Origin: Epilithonimonas arachidiradicis
GTDB taxonomy: Bacteria > Bacteroidota > Bacteroidia > Flavobacteriales > Weeksellaceae
NCBI RefSeq assembly: GCF_003610695.1
Contig: NZ_RAQH01000006.1
Location: 1 to 64,000, forward strand
Direction of reading: 5' to 3'
Length of the DNA: 64,000 nucleotides
The position numbers were made by a program, and so were the translations under genes. Below are positions 25,347 through 33,899 of the stretch, in pieces; within the stretch, counting starts at the first letter, position 1; the number at the start of each line of letters is the position of its first letter. The notes beneath the pieces are model-generated. The model was not told where the DNA came from. It was given only the letters and a program-made list of their open reading frames with translations, and searched no databases.

Positions 25347-27728
25347 ATGAAACACATTATAAATCTAATGGTAGTCTTTTTCGGACTTACATTAGTAACT
25401 GCGCAGAGCTATTCTGTAGAAGGGACTGTTCAGGATTTTCACGACAAAACGATGCTGGAAAATGCCGTTGTAACGTTGGGGAATTCTACTACGAAAACCG
25501 ATAAAAAAGGAAGGTTTTCATTCAGTAACATCTCTGCAGGGTCGCATCAGCTGGTCGCAAAGCATCCTCTCTGCGACGATTATACTGAAAATGTAAAAGT
25601 CGACAGAGACTTGCATTTGGCCATCACATTGGAACATCACACGGATGAGATCCAAGGCGTCACCCTGCATGGCAATCATAAAACCAGAGGTTCTGTGATT
25701 ATGAGTACGCTGGACAAGACAGAAATTGAGAGGAATTCCACGGAAAATCTGGGGAATTTGTTATCCAGAATTACAGGCGTTTCGGCATTGAAAACGGGAA
25801 ATAATATCACAAAACCGATTATTCGTGGCTTGTACGGAAGCCGAATTTCTATCCTGAACAACGGTGTGAAAATGGCTGAGCAAGAATGGGGCGTAGAGCA
25901 CGCTCCGAATATTGATGTCACCGATTTTGAACACATCGATGTCATCAAAGGTGCTTCCGCTTTGAAGTACGGAAATGAAGGTGTTGGCGGCGTTGTCGTT
26001 TTGGAACCGGCAATTTTACCAAAAAAGGATACGATAATGGGTAACGTTCGACTTTCCGGGATTTCCAATGGAAGAGGAGGTGAATTAGGCGCAACAATTA
26101 TTAAATCTTGGGAAAATGATTGGTTTGTAAAAGCTGGTGGAACTTATAGAAAAACGGGTGACCAATATATTCCGCATCATACTTTGCAGAACACAGGTCA
26201 GGAGTTTAATTCTTTTAATTTCTCTTTTGGGAAACATAGTTTCCTACAAGGATTTGATGTTTCTTACAGTGGAACCAATCAGGAATTCGGGATTTATAAA
26301 GGTGCACATTTGTCGAGTCCGGAGGATTTTTACAATGCTGTTAACTTTGGGCAACCTTATTTTTTGGATAATTTCAGTTATGATATTGATAATCCTAAGC
26401 AGGAAGTGGCGCATCATATTGCTAAAGTTTCTGCTTACAAACGTTTCTCCGATTTTGGGAAACTGACTTTTCAATACAGCTTCCAATATAACCGAAGAAA
26501 GGAATTTGATATCCGAAGAGGAGAATTGCTGAATGTTCCATCGATGGACTTGAGATTGATTACGCATTCTGCCAGTTTGGTTCATTTGATTGAGCGTCTG
26601 AATTGGAGTTTGGAAAGCGGCATCTCCGGAAGTTTTCAGGATAATTTTCCAGATCCGGCAACCAAAGCAAGACGTCTGATTCCTGATTATTACCGATATG
26701 ATGCAGGCGCATTTTCAGTTTTCAAATATAGATTCAGTTCAAAATTGAATGCAGAAGCTGCAGTTAGATATGACTTCAGCAGATATGATGCTTACAAATA
26801 TTATGATTCTGATAAATGGAATGATAACTATGCCAGCCAATTTTCGGAATTCTTTGTAAGCGAATCCGGAAGCCGAATCTTGACAAGACCGATTCTGGAT
26901 TATCATAATCTCTCTGCCAATGTCGGTCTGAATTATAAACCATCTCAAGATTTTGAATTCAAACTCAATCTTTCCAGAGCGGAAAGAACACCGAATCCTG
27001 CGGAACTTTTTGCGGACGGATTACATCATTCGGCAGCCATAATGGAGGAAGGGAATCTGAGTATCAAAAAAGAAACGATTTACAATGTGAATCTTTCTTT
27101 GGCAGGTCAGTTTGATGTCTTGAAAGGTCTTCATATTGAAGCGAATCCTTATCTGATGTATTCTGATAGTTTTATTAATCAAATTCCCACGGGTGTTATG
27201 AATACTAACCGAGGTGTTTTCCCTGTGGAATCTTATCAGCAAGTTAAAGCAAGAATGCTTGGTGTGGATGTGGATGCAGAACTGTCAATTTTAGATAATC
27301 TGAAATGGAAATCAGGGTACAGCGTTTTGAGAGGCGATGACCTCACGAACGATCAGCCATTGATTCTGATGATGCCGGCGAGAAACAGAAACTCAATTGA
27401 AATTATGCTTCACAAGCCTTCTCAATTCTATGTAACATTAGAAAATGACAATGTGTTCAGGCAGAAACGTTACCCGATTGCCAATCTTCCTGTTACTTTT
27501 ATAAAAGATGGTGTGGAGAGAAGTGAGATTGTCGATTTCAGTACGCCGCCTGCAGCATACACAAGTTTCAATGCGACATTGGGCGCCAACTTATTCAAAC
27601 ATCTGAATGTTAATTTCAGAATCAACAACTTATTTAACACAGAGTATCGAGAATATCTGAACAGGCTTAGATATTATATGTACGAGCCGGGAAGAAACTT
27701 CGTGGTGACTCTGAAATACAATTTTTAA
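25347..27728 (+). CDS. TonB-dependent outer membrane receptor, ZnuD-like
   Basis: The 793-residue protein has a signal peptide (about 1-19), an N-terminal carboxypeptidase-regulatory-like domain (about 22-105) and a plug domain (about 110-235, with IIRGLYGSRISILNNGVKM). A 22-strand type barrel follows, ending in LKYNF with the expected terminal aromatic residue. Histidines are frequent in the plug and loops (LEHHTDEIQGVTLHGNHK, KYIPHHTLQ-like segments). Compared with known receptors it looks most like the zinc/copper type. The His-rich neighbours on both sides support metal uptake; the actual metal is not shown. Confidence 0.8.
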   Translation: MKHIINLMVVFFGLTLVTAQSYSVEGTVQDFHDKTMLENAVVTLGNSTTKTDKKGRFSFSNISAGSHQLVAKHPLCDDYTENVKVDRDLHLAITLEHHTDEIQGVTLHGNHKTRGSVIMSTLDKTEIERNSTENLGNLLSRITGVSALKTGNNITKPIIRGLYGSRISILNNGVKMAEQEWGVEHAPNIDVTDFEHIDVIKGASALKYGNEGVGGVVVLEPAILPKKDTIMGNVRLSGISNGRGGELGATIIKSWENDWFVKAGGTYRKTGDQYIPHHTLQNTGQEFNSFNFSFGKHSFLQGFDVSYSGTNQEFGIYKGAHLSSPEDFYNAVNFGQPYFLDNFSYDIDNPKQEVAHHIAKVSAYKRFSDFGKLTFQYSFQYNRRKEFDIRRGELLNVPSMDLRLITHSASLVHLIERLNWSLESGISGSFQDNFPDPATKARRLIPDYYRYDAGAFSVFKYRFSSKLNAEAAVRYDFSRYDAYKYYDSDKWNDNYASQFSEFFVSESGSRILTRPILDYHNLSANVGLNYKPSQDFEFKLNLSRAERTPNPAELFADGLHHSAAIMEEGNLSIKKETIYNVNLSLAGQFDVLKGLHIEANPYLMYSDSFINQIPTGVMNTNRGVFPVESYQQVKARMLGVDVDAELSILDNLKWKSGYSVLRGDDLTNDQPLILMMPARNRNSIEIMLHKPSQFYVTLENDNVFRQKRYPIANLPVTFIKDGVERSEIVDFSTPPAAYTSFNATLGANLFKHLNVNFRINNLFNTEYREYLNRLRYYMYEPGRNFVVTLKYNF

Positions 27729-27756
27729 TTATTACAAACTTAAAATTTAAATCGAA

Positions 27757-28317
27757 ATGAAAAAATTATTAAATATTACACTAGCACTTTTAGCAGCCTT
27801 TTTTATCTTGTCTTGTAGAAACAGCGATGACGACGTTCCAGAAGACGTACACGAGCACGATGAGATTGGAAAAGTAGTTTTGACATTAACTAATAAAGCT
27901 AATGCTAGTGATGTTCAAACTGTTAGTGTAATTTCTGGTGTTGCAGACGGGCATTTGCATTTGCACGCTGGTGATACTTATTCTGCTGTTTTGGATTTCC
28001 AAATCAAGCACGATGATCATTACCACTCTTCGGATGAGATAGAGGAAGAGAAAGATCATCATTTTATTACATTCAATCCGGCTAATGCGGATATTGTTGT
28101 AGTGAGAGCTGCTAATGATATTGTAAGAACAGATGGACAAAGATTAGGTCTTAGAACAGAATGGACCATTAATTCTACACAGGAAACCGGAAAAATGAAT
28201 ATCAAGTTGGTTCACGGGCCAGCTACAGTTAATCAAAATTATCCTTCTGCCTCTAATCAATTAGGTCAGACTACCGGAGGTGAAACAGATGTTGACATTA
28301 CTGTGGATGCTCATTAA
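27757..28317 (+). CDS. Histidine-rich lipoprotein, putative metal-binding
   Basis: The 186-residue protein has a lipoprotein signal (lipobox FILSC near residue 20). The mature part is rich in histidine and acidic residues: EDVHEHDEIGK, DGHLHLHAGDTY and KHDDHYHSSDEIEEEKDHH, with a final DAH. The spacing suggests a metal-binding surface on an immunoglobulin-like fold. The gene starts 28 bases after the TonB receptor and ends in a strong terminator, so the two are probably co-transcribed. It may capture a divalent metal, perhaps zinc, for the receptor. No characterised homolog was recognised. Confidence 0.65.
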   Translation: MKKLLNITLALLAAFFILSCRNSDDDVPEDVHEHDEIGKVVLTLTNKANASDVQTVSVISGVADGHLHLHAGDTYSAVLDFQIKHDDHYHSSDEIEEEKDHHFITFNPANADIVVVRAANDIVRTDGQRLGLRTEWTINSTQETGKMNIKLVHGPATVNQNYPSASNQLGQTTGGETDVDITVDAH

Positions 28318-28340
28318 TCCAATATTTATTTAATATGTTG

Positions 28341-28378
28341 AAATAAAGATGTCTTTCCAAAAGGCATCTTTATTTTTT
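28341..28378 (+). terminator. Terminator of the His-rich lipoprotein gene
   Basis: A 15-bp stem (28341-28355 with 28361-28375, one G-U pair) is followed by TTTTTT. Confidence 0.8.
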
Positions 28379-28425
28379 GCGGAAACTTTATGATTTTTTT
28401 ATAAATATCAACGAAGTAAATAATT

Positions 28426-28455
28426 TTGAATTTCCTCAGAATTTACCTACTTTTG
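28426..28455 (+). promoter_or_regulatory. Promoter of the trigger factor gene
   Basis: TTG (28426-28428), a 19-base spacer and TACTTTTG (28448-28455) fully match the flavobacterial consensus. The start codon follows 20 bases later. Confidence 0.7.
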
Positions 28456-28475
28456 CAACCTAAAAATTTCAATTA

Positions 28476-29810
28476 ATGAACGTTACAGCTAAAAACCACG
28501 ATGAGGTAAGTGCATTACTTACAGTGACATTGGAGAAAGCAGATTATAAGGAAAAAGTAGAAAAGCAATTAATCAACTATGCAAAAAATGCACAGGTTCC
28601 TGGATTCAGAAAAGGGAAAGTGCCATTGAGTATGGTAAGAAAACAATATGAAGCTGGTATCGCTTTCGAAGAAATCAACAAGCAGGTTTCTGAGGCTCTA
28701 AACGGTTATGTAAACGAAAACAAGCTGAGATTAGTTGGTCAGCCGGTTCCGCAGCCGGTAAATGATTTCAATCATAATGCAGAGTCTTTGTCTGTAGCTT
28801 TTGAAATTGGATATGAGCCAGAGTTCACTGTAGATTTGACCAAATATGAAGCACCTCATTACAAAGTAGAAGCTTCTGACAAAGAAATCTCTACAAGTGT
28901 AGAAAATATGCAAAAGCGTTTTGCAGAAAGAGTTCCTGAAGAAAAAATCGGTAAGGATTCTTATGTAGCTTTAGAAGTTTCTCAGGTTGTAGAAGCTGAC
29001 GCAGAAGGTGAGCACCACCACGCTCCGAAAAATGTAACTATTTCTAAAGAGCAAAAAGAAGCTTACGATTTGGTTAAGAAATTGAAAAAAGACGATTCTG
29101 TAAAAGTTTCTAAAGAAGATTTAGCAGCTAAAGAAGAATTGGCAAAACAATTAGGTTTCTCTAAAGAAGAAGCAGAACACCTTCACCATAATGAAGTTGA
29201 AGTAACTGTAAAAGACATCTACGGATTGAACCTGGCAGAACTTAACCAGGAATTGTTTGACAAAGTTTACGGTAAAGATGTTATCACGACTGAAGAAGAA
29301 TTGAAAGCAAGAGTGAAAACTGAGTTGGACGAGTATTTTCAACAAAATGCTGATGTTCATTTCGTAAACAAAATTTTGGAGCAAATTAACGAGAAGGAAG
29401 AAATCAAATTACCTGAGGCATTCTTAATCAAATGGTTATTGTTCTCTAACCAGAACATCACTTCTGAGGAGCAAGCAAAAGAAATCCTTGAAAACGAGAA
29501 AAATATTATCAAAGGTCAAATCCTAGAAGGAAAATTGATGAATGATAACGAAATCAATTTGGATTATGCAGAAGTTCTTGGACAAGCTGAGCAATTGGTA
29601 AGAAATCAGCTGGCAATCTACGGAATCCATCACTTAGGTGATGATGAGGTTCAAAAATATGCAGCAGAAATGTTGAAAGATGAGAACCAAGTGAGACAAA
29701 TCTCTTCTGAAGTGGCTATGGCGAAGCTGAAAGACGTTATCCTTGAGAAATCTAAAAAGAAAGAAACTAAAATCTCTCACGATGAGTTTCTTGAAGTATT
29801 GAAGAAATAA
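28476..29810 (+). CDS. tig: Trigger factor
   Basis: Trigger factor is the ribosome-bound chaperone that shields nascent chains. The 444-residue protein starts with the ribosome-binding domain, which contains the VPGFRKGKVPLSMVRK signature near residue 41. A divergent middle domain with a short histidine-containing segment (EGEHHHAPK) stands in the place of the PPIase domain, and a long helical C-terminal domain follows. Flavobacterial members commonly lack a canonical PPIase active site. The gene has its own promoter and a strong terminator shared with the convergent DUF4269 gene. Confidence 0.95.
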   Translation: MNVTAKNHDEVSALLTVTLEKADYKEKVEKQLINYAKNAQVPGFRKGKVPLSMVRKQYEAGIAFEEINKQVSEALNGYVNENKLRLVGQPVPQPVNDFNHNAESLSVAFEIGYEPEFTVDLTKYEAPHYKVEASDKEISTSVENMQKRFAERVPEEKIGKDSYVALEVSQVVEADAEGEHHHAPKNVTISKEQKEAYDLVKKLKKDDSVKVSKEDLAAKEELAKQLGFSKEEAEHLHHNEVEVTVKDIYGLNLAELNQELFDKVYGKDVITTEEELKARVKTELDEYFQQNADVHFVNKILEQINEKEEIKLPEAFLIKWLLFSNQNITSEEQAKEILENEKNIIKGQILEGKLMNDNEINLDYAEVLGQAEQLVRNQLAIYGIHHLGDDEVQKYAAEMLKDENQVRQISSEVAMAKLKDVILEKSKKKETKISHDEFLEVLKK

Positions 29811-29828
29811 TTTCCTCAAAATATATTG

Positions 29829-29858
29829 AAAACGCTCCAGATTTCTGGAGCGTTTTTT
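29829..29858. terminator. Bidirectional terminator, trigger factor and DUF4269 genes
   Basis: AAAACGCTCCAG (29829-29840) pairs perfectly with CTGGAGCGTTTT (29845-29856). T runs follow on both strands. Confidence 0.85.
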
Positions 29859-30378
29859 ATTTGGTATAATTCAGAAGTTCGAGGTAAGGATTTCCTTTTA
29901 AGCCGAGTAATTCCGTAAAAGCAGGTTCAGTTTTCCAGCCTTTTTCTTTTAGATTAATGATTTGCTTTCGGAATTCTTCGCCTTCCTGTTCCAGAATTTC
30001 ATATTCTATTATCATATGACGATAAGCATTTTGAAGTTTCGTCGGAATGTTCTGAGCAAATAACTCTACCGGAAATTCTTCTATAGTGAAATTGCAAACC
30101 AGAGAATCAACGCCATTTATTTTGCAAAAATGAGTTTCAAAGTCCTTTTCATTCTGAAATTCATTAATGATAAAATCTTGAGCTTTAATCAAATCATCAC
30201 TCTCCAAAATAATATCCAAATCGCTTTTTTCGATATTGATATTAATGGGAAAAGTGCCTGTGAGAATAGGATTGTATTCCTTTAGTTTATCAAAAATATG
30301 ATGTTTTTCTAAGACAAAATGAATTCTTTTCTGGATTTCAGAACCGTTTTTAAGATAATCTAAAGTCAGAAAATTCAT
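29857..30378 (-). CDS. DUF4269 domain-containing protein (nucleotidyltransferase-like)
   Basis: The 173-residue soluble protein matches DUF4269. It has the GTFPININIEKSDLDIILES block near 40-60, whose G-x(8-10)-S-D-L-D-I pattern resembles the nucleotidyltransferase GS...D-x-D signature. Activity and substrate are unknown. It is monocistronic, converging on trigger factor. A CTGAAG...CGAAAAC repeat lies between it and the M23 peptidase gene. Confidence 0.75.
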   Translation of the reverse strand: MNFLTLDYLKNGSEIQKRIHFVLEKHHIFDKLKEYNPILTGTFPININIEKSDLDIILESDDLIKAQDFIINEFQNEKDFETHFCKINGVDSLVCNFTIEEFPVELFAQNIPTKLQNAYRHMIIEYEILEQEGEEFRKQIINLKEKGWKTEPAFTELLGLKGNPYLELLNYTK

Positions 30379-30427
30379 TATTACAAATTTTTATTTGTCA
30401 GTCTGAAGCTCTCGAAAACCTTGTAAA

Positions 30428-31309
30428 TTAGAAATTCAAAAACAACCTTGGATTGATAGGCTGATTGTTTTTATGAACTTCATAATGAAGATGCGGGCCG
30501 GTCGAACGTCCCGTGTTTCCAGATTTTGCAATGATTTGATTGACTTTCACTCTGTCATTGGTTTCAACCAAAAGTTCGGAAAGATGACCGTATAAAGTAA
30601 CAAGACCGTTGCCGTGTTCTATCATTACACAATTTCCGTAACCACCTCTTACGCCAGAAAAGATCACTTTTCCTGCCGCTGCAGCTTTTACAGGACTTCC
30701 GTAAGCAACCGCAACATCCAATCCTTTGTGAAACTGCATTTGGTCTTTTTCTGCTGGCGCATTGCTGGATGCATTTTTGTCTTCTTTTACAAGGGCTTGT
30801 CTTTTTATAACATTGCCAAGACTGTCTTTTTCTTCGGCAACATTAGAATTATTGGCAACTTCGGTAGATTTTGGAGGAATTGGATTTTTTCTGATTCCAA
30901 AGTTAGAAGAGATGTAACCATCTGCAGGAACTCCTAACGGAACTTGTTGTAACCTCTGTTCAAGATCTACCAAATATTGGCTATATCGGTTACTGACTTT
31001 AGCCAGATAAACTTCATTCTGCAGACTGTCTTTTGCCAGTTTTTCTATTCTAAGGTCAGAAACATTTTTAGATTTCAGGAATCCGTCGATACTTCGGATG
31101 CTTTGGTCAACGAGAGCTAAGTCGGTTTTCAGCTGAAGATGGTCAATGCTGTCTTTCTCGTTATTAATTTTGACGATGTTTACCTGATAGACTTTATCAT
31201 CTTTGTCATTGTAAAATTTCCCGATGACTAAGCCTTCTATAAAACAAATCATCAGCAACATTATAAGAACAATATTTTTTTTCTTTTTCGATTTTAGAAA
31301 TTGGACCAT
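30428..31309 (-). CDS. M23 family metallopeptidase
   Basis: The 293-residue protein has an N-terminal membrane anchor (about 13-31), a coiled-coil region (about 40-120) and a C-terminal LytM/M23 zinc endopeptidase domain. The zinc ligands are visible in QFHKGLDVAV (H and D) and in TGPHLHYEVHKN (H-x-H). It would cleave peptidoglycan cross-links or act with a partner at division. A serine-, asparagine- and lysine-rich insert (about 140-190) sits just before the catalytic core. Confidence 0.92.
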   Translation of the reverse strand: MVQFLKSKKKKNIVLIMLLMICFIEGLVIGKFYNDKDDKVYQVNIVKINNEKDSIDHLQLKTDLALVDQSIRSIDGFLKSKNVSDLRIEKLAKDSLQNEVYLAKVSNRYSQYLVDLEQRLQQVPLGVPADGYISSNFGIRKNPIPPKSTEVANNSNVAEEKDSLGNVIKRQALVKEDKNASSNAPAEKDQMQFHKGLDVAVAYGSPVKAAAAGKVIFSGVRGGYGNCVMIEHGNGLVTLYGHLSELLVETNDRVKVNQIIAKSGNTGRSTGPHLHYEVHKNNQPINPRLFLNF

Positions 31310-31332
31310 TAATTGATTTTTAAAATGGACTG

Positions 31333-31340
31333 CAAAAGTA
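31333..31340 (-). promoter_or_regulatory. Candidate -7 box of the M23 peptidase gene
   Basis: TACTTTTG on the minus strand matches TAnnTTTG, 23 bases before the start codon. Confidence 0.4.
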
Positions 31341-31438
31341 AGAAAATTTTATTTTTTCTAATGTTAATCAACGTTGACGCTAGATTTATCATTAATAAAA
31401 GTTAATAACTCTTAAATAATTGTTAAAGAGAAAATGGA

Positions 31439-31470
31439 TTGATGTAAATTCATAAATAAGCTTAGATTTG
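31439..31470 (+). promoter_or_regulatory. Promoter of gpsA
   Basis: TTG (31439-31441), a 21-base spacer and TAGATTTG (31463-31470) match the flavobacterial consensus. The start codon lies 24 bases downstream. Confidence 0.65.
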
Positions 31471-31494
31471 TAGCAATGAAAAAGACGATAAAGA

Positions 31495-32511
31495 ATGGCT
31501 AAGAAATTGACTAAATCATCTAAAAATGTACGAGTTGGCGTTTTGGGAAGCGGGAGTTTTGCAACAGCAATTGTGAAAATGCTTCTTGAGAATTGTAAAA
31601 CTGTTAATTGGTGCGTTCGCAATGAGTTTGTTAAAGGCGCAATAGAACAGCGTGGACACAATCCGACTTATTTGACGACGGTTTCTTTCAACCTGAAAAA
31701 ACTTCAAATTACAACAGATATTAATGAGTTGGTTTCTAATTCTGATGTGATTATTTTGGCAGTTCCATCCATTTATCTAGCAGAAGCTATGGAAAAACTG
31801 ACTTGCGAGTATCAGGACAAATTATTCTGTTCGGCCATCAAAGGAATTGTTCCAAAACATAATGACATCGTTGCGCATTATTTGAAAGATGAATTCAAAA
31901 TCGGGTTCAAAAATCAGGCTGTTATTGCTGGTCCGTGTCACGCAGAAGAGGTAGCAATGGAGCGTTTGTCTTATTTGACGGTTGCTGTGGCGCAGAAAGA
32001 AGATTCTGAAGTTTTGCAGGAGATTTTGTCTTCCTGTTATATCAAAGTTAATACAAGTTGTGATATTCTCGGAAACGAGTATTCTGCAATTCTAAAAAAT
32101 ATCTATGCAATTGGTGCTGGGATTGCAAGCGGATTAGGTTATGGAGATAACTTCATTGCGGTATATGTTTCCAATGCAATTCGTGAGATGGAAACCTTCC
32201 TGGAAGCGATTTATCCTGAACCAAGAGATGTGAATGATAGTGCTTATCTTGGAGATTTGATTGTGACGGCTTATTCATTATTTTCTAGAAACAGAAACTT
32301 AGGAAATCTCATTGGAAAAGGTTATACGGTAAAATCTGCGATTCAGTCGATGAGTATGGTGGCGGAAGGTTATTATGCTACAAAAGGAATTTACGCTATT
32401 TGTCAGGAAAAGAAACTGAAATTGCCGATTATCAATGCAGTTTACGATATTCTTTATGAAGGTAAAAATGCTGAGAAACAATTTGCAAAACTGACAGATA
32501 AATTAACGTAA
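31495..32511 (+). CDS. gpsA: Glycerol-3-phosphate dehydrogenase [NAD(P)+]
   Basis: GpsA reduces dihydroxyacetone phosphate to sn-glycerol-3-phosphate for phospholipid synthesis. The 338-residue protein has the N-terminal Rossmann motif VGVLGSGSFATAIVKML (G-x-G-x-x-A). The catalytic lysine lies in AILKNIYAIGAGIASGLGYG near residue 200, and the active-site NDSAYLGDLIVTAYSLFSRN region near 245. The start is preceded by a full promoter. Identification is secure. Confidence 0.95.
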   Translation: MAKKLTKSSKNVRVGVLGSGSFATAIVKMLLENCKTVNWCVRNEFVKGAIEQRGHNPTYLTTVSFNLKKLQITTDINELVSNSDVIILAVPSIYLAEAMEKLTCEYQDKLFCSAIKGIVPKHNDIVAHYLKDEFKIGFKNQAVIAGPCHAEEVAMERLSYLTVAVAQKEDSEVLQEILSSCYIKVNTSCDILGNEYSAILKNIYAIGAGIASGLGYGDNFIAVYVSNAIREMETFLEAIYPEPRDVNDSAYLGDLIVTAYSLFSRNRNLGNLIGKGYTVKSAIQSMSMVAEGYYATKGIYAICQEKKLKLPIINAVYDILYEGKNAEKQFAKLTDKLT

Positions 32512-32608
32512 CCGATTGTTAATTAACAAAACATTACAATTTTCTATGATTTGATTGGAATAGAATTTGCGAAATTAGATTCGTTGAAAAATAAACACAA
32601 AAACAAAA

Positions 32609-32947
32609 ATGAAATATTCAAAATTTAAATTGGCTCAGGAAGCGATTAAACACAAAGGATTTCTACAAAAGATTCCTTCGGTTTTCAGGATGATAAAAAT
32701 GTATTACAAAGGCGAATACAAAATGAAGTTTACAGATATCCTTTTGCCGGCTTTGGCTTTAATCTATGTCATCTCTCCAATAGATATTATTCCGGATTTT
32801 GTTCCTGTAATAGGAGCTTTGGACGATTTGGCCATCTTAGCTTTAGCAATTCCGTTATTGATGAAAGAAGTGGATAAATTTTTACTTTGGGAAAGTCAGA
32901 AGAATAATCCTAATACAAAAATCATTGACGCAGAAATTGTAGAGTAA
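32609..32947 (+). CDS. YkvA/DUF1232 family membrane protein
   Basis: The 112-residue protein belongs to the YkvA (DUF1232) family, seen in its LALIYVISPIDIIPDFVPVI signature near 50-70 and the GALDDLAIL segment that follows. It is predicted to insert in the inner membrane through one or two hydrophobic segments. Its function is not established. A hairpin terminator follows. Confidence 0.85.
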   Translation: MKYSKFKLAQEAIKHKGFLQKIPSVFRMIKMYYKGEYKMKFTDILLPALALIYVISPIDIIPDFVPVIGALDDLAILALAIPLLMKEVDKFLLWESQKNNPNTKIIDAEIVE

Positions 32948-32967
32948 TAAATCAAATTAGAAATAAA

Positions 32968-32999
32968 AAATCCCGATTCATTGTGAGTCGGGATTTTAT
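32968..32999 (+). terminator. Terminator of the YkvA-like gene
   Basis: AAATCCCGA and TCGGGATTT arms form a stem followed by a T-rich tail. Confidence 0.75.
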
Positions 33000-33057
33000 T
33001 TTTTAGACATTCCTATAATTTTCTTAAATTCGTTTCAAATCAAAAACTTAAACCATT

Positions 33058-33597
33058 ATGAGAAGAAAACTTTTAATTATTTTCGGAATTATTTTTATTG
33101 TCCTGTTTGTTATTTACAATGTTGGAGTAGATATTGGAAGTGTTCATTTGGGAAAGCAAGCCGATAATATTGAGAAAAATAATAAATACGATATTCAATC
33201 CAGTCTATTTTATAAGGACTATTTAAAATCAGATAAGCTCGTTGTTGTTAATCTTTGGGCGACCTGGTGCCAGCCTTGTATCCAAGAAATGCCAATGTTT
33301 TTAAAACTTCGCAAAGAATATCCGGATGTAGCATTTGTGACACTGTCTATAGATAAAGATAGCGATAAGCTGAAAAATTATCTTGAAAAAAACAAAGAGA
33401 TGCCAGATATTACATTCGAAAACTCTGACTACAGAAAGGCAATTAGGAATTTTTTGGAAAAAAGGGATTTGAAAAGTTTGTATTATATTGATATTGTTCC
33501 AGTTACTTATTTTATTAAAAACGGAAAAGTTCTAAAGAAAATTGAAGGCTCATCCGAACGAGAAGAATTAATTACAAATATAAATACTCTTAAGTAA
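33058..33597 (+). CDS. TlpA-like membrane-anchored thioredoxin
   Basis: The 179-residue protein has an N-terminal membrane anchor (about 5-24) and a TlpA/ResA-type thioredoxin domain. LWATWCQPCIQEMPMF carries the CxxC redox motif near residue 70, and VPVTYFIKNGKVLKKIEG the cis-proline region. It probably reduces periplasmic disulfides, for example in cytochrome maturation; no cytochrome genes are adjacent. The gene is followed by a bidirectional hairpin. Confidence 0.88.
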   Translation: MRRKLLIIFGIIFIVLFVIYNVGVDIGSVHLGKQADNIEKNNKYDIQSSLFYKDYLKSDKLVVVNLWATWCQPCIQEMPMFLKLRKEYPDVAFVTLSIDKDSDKLKNYLEKNKEMPDITFENSDYRKAIRNFLEKRDLKSLYYIDIVPVTYFIKNGKVLKKIEGSSEREELITNINTLK

Positions 33598-33608
33598 ACA
33601 AAGAAATA

Positions 33609-33640
33609 AAAAACCGAATCAAAACTGAGTCGGTTTTTTT
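33609..33640. terminator. Bidirectional terminator, TlpA-like and nfu genes
   Basis: AAAAACCGA pairs with TCGGTTTTT, with T runs on both strands, between the convergent genes. Confidence 0.75.
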
Positions 33641-33646
33641 TATTTT

Positions 33647-33895
33647 TTAAACGCTGATAACTTCCTGTATCTCCGGCGCAAATTGCTTGATGGTGTTTTC
33701 CACACCCAGTTTCATCGTAGAACTGCTAATGCCGCAGCTAGAACAGTTTCCTAGTAATTTCACATAAACTTTGTCTTCCTGCACATCTACTAGCTCAATA
33801 TCGCCGCCATCTTTTTGCAAAAACGGACGGATGCTGTCCAAAGCGTCCATCACTTTGGTTACCAGTTCTTCTTGAATTTGATTAATATTATTCAT
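33647..33895 (-). CDS. NifU family protein (Fe-S cluster scaffold/carrier domain)
   Basis: The 82-residue protein is a lone Nfu domain. FLQKDGGDIELVDVQEDKVY is followed by the NCSSCGISSSTMKLG segment, whose CxxC pair binds a [4Fe-4S] cluster in a dimer. It would pass clusters to target proteins. It starts four bases after the stop of mrp on the same strand, so both iron-sulfur carriers are probably co-expressed. Confidence 0.92.
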   Translation of the reverse strand: MNNINQIQEELVTKVMDALDSIRPFLQKDGGDIELVDVQEDKVYVKLLGNCSSCGISSSTMKLGVENTIKQFAPEIQEVISV

Positions 33896-33899
33896 TTTA

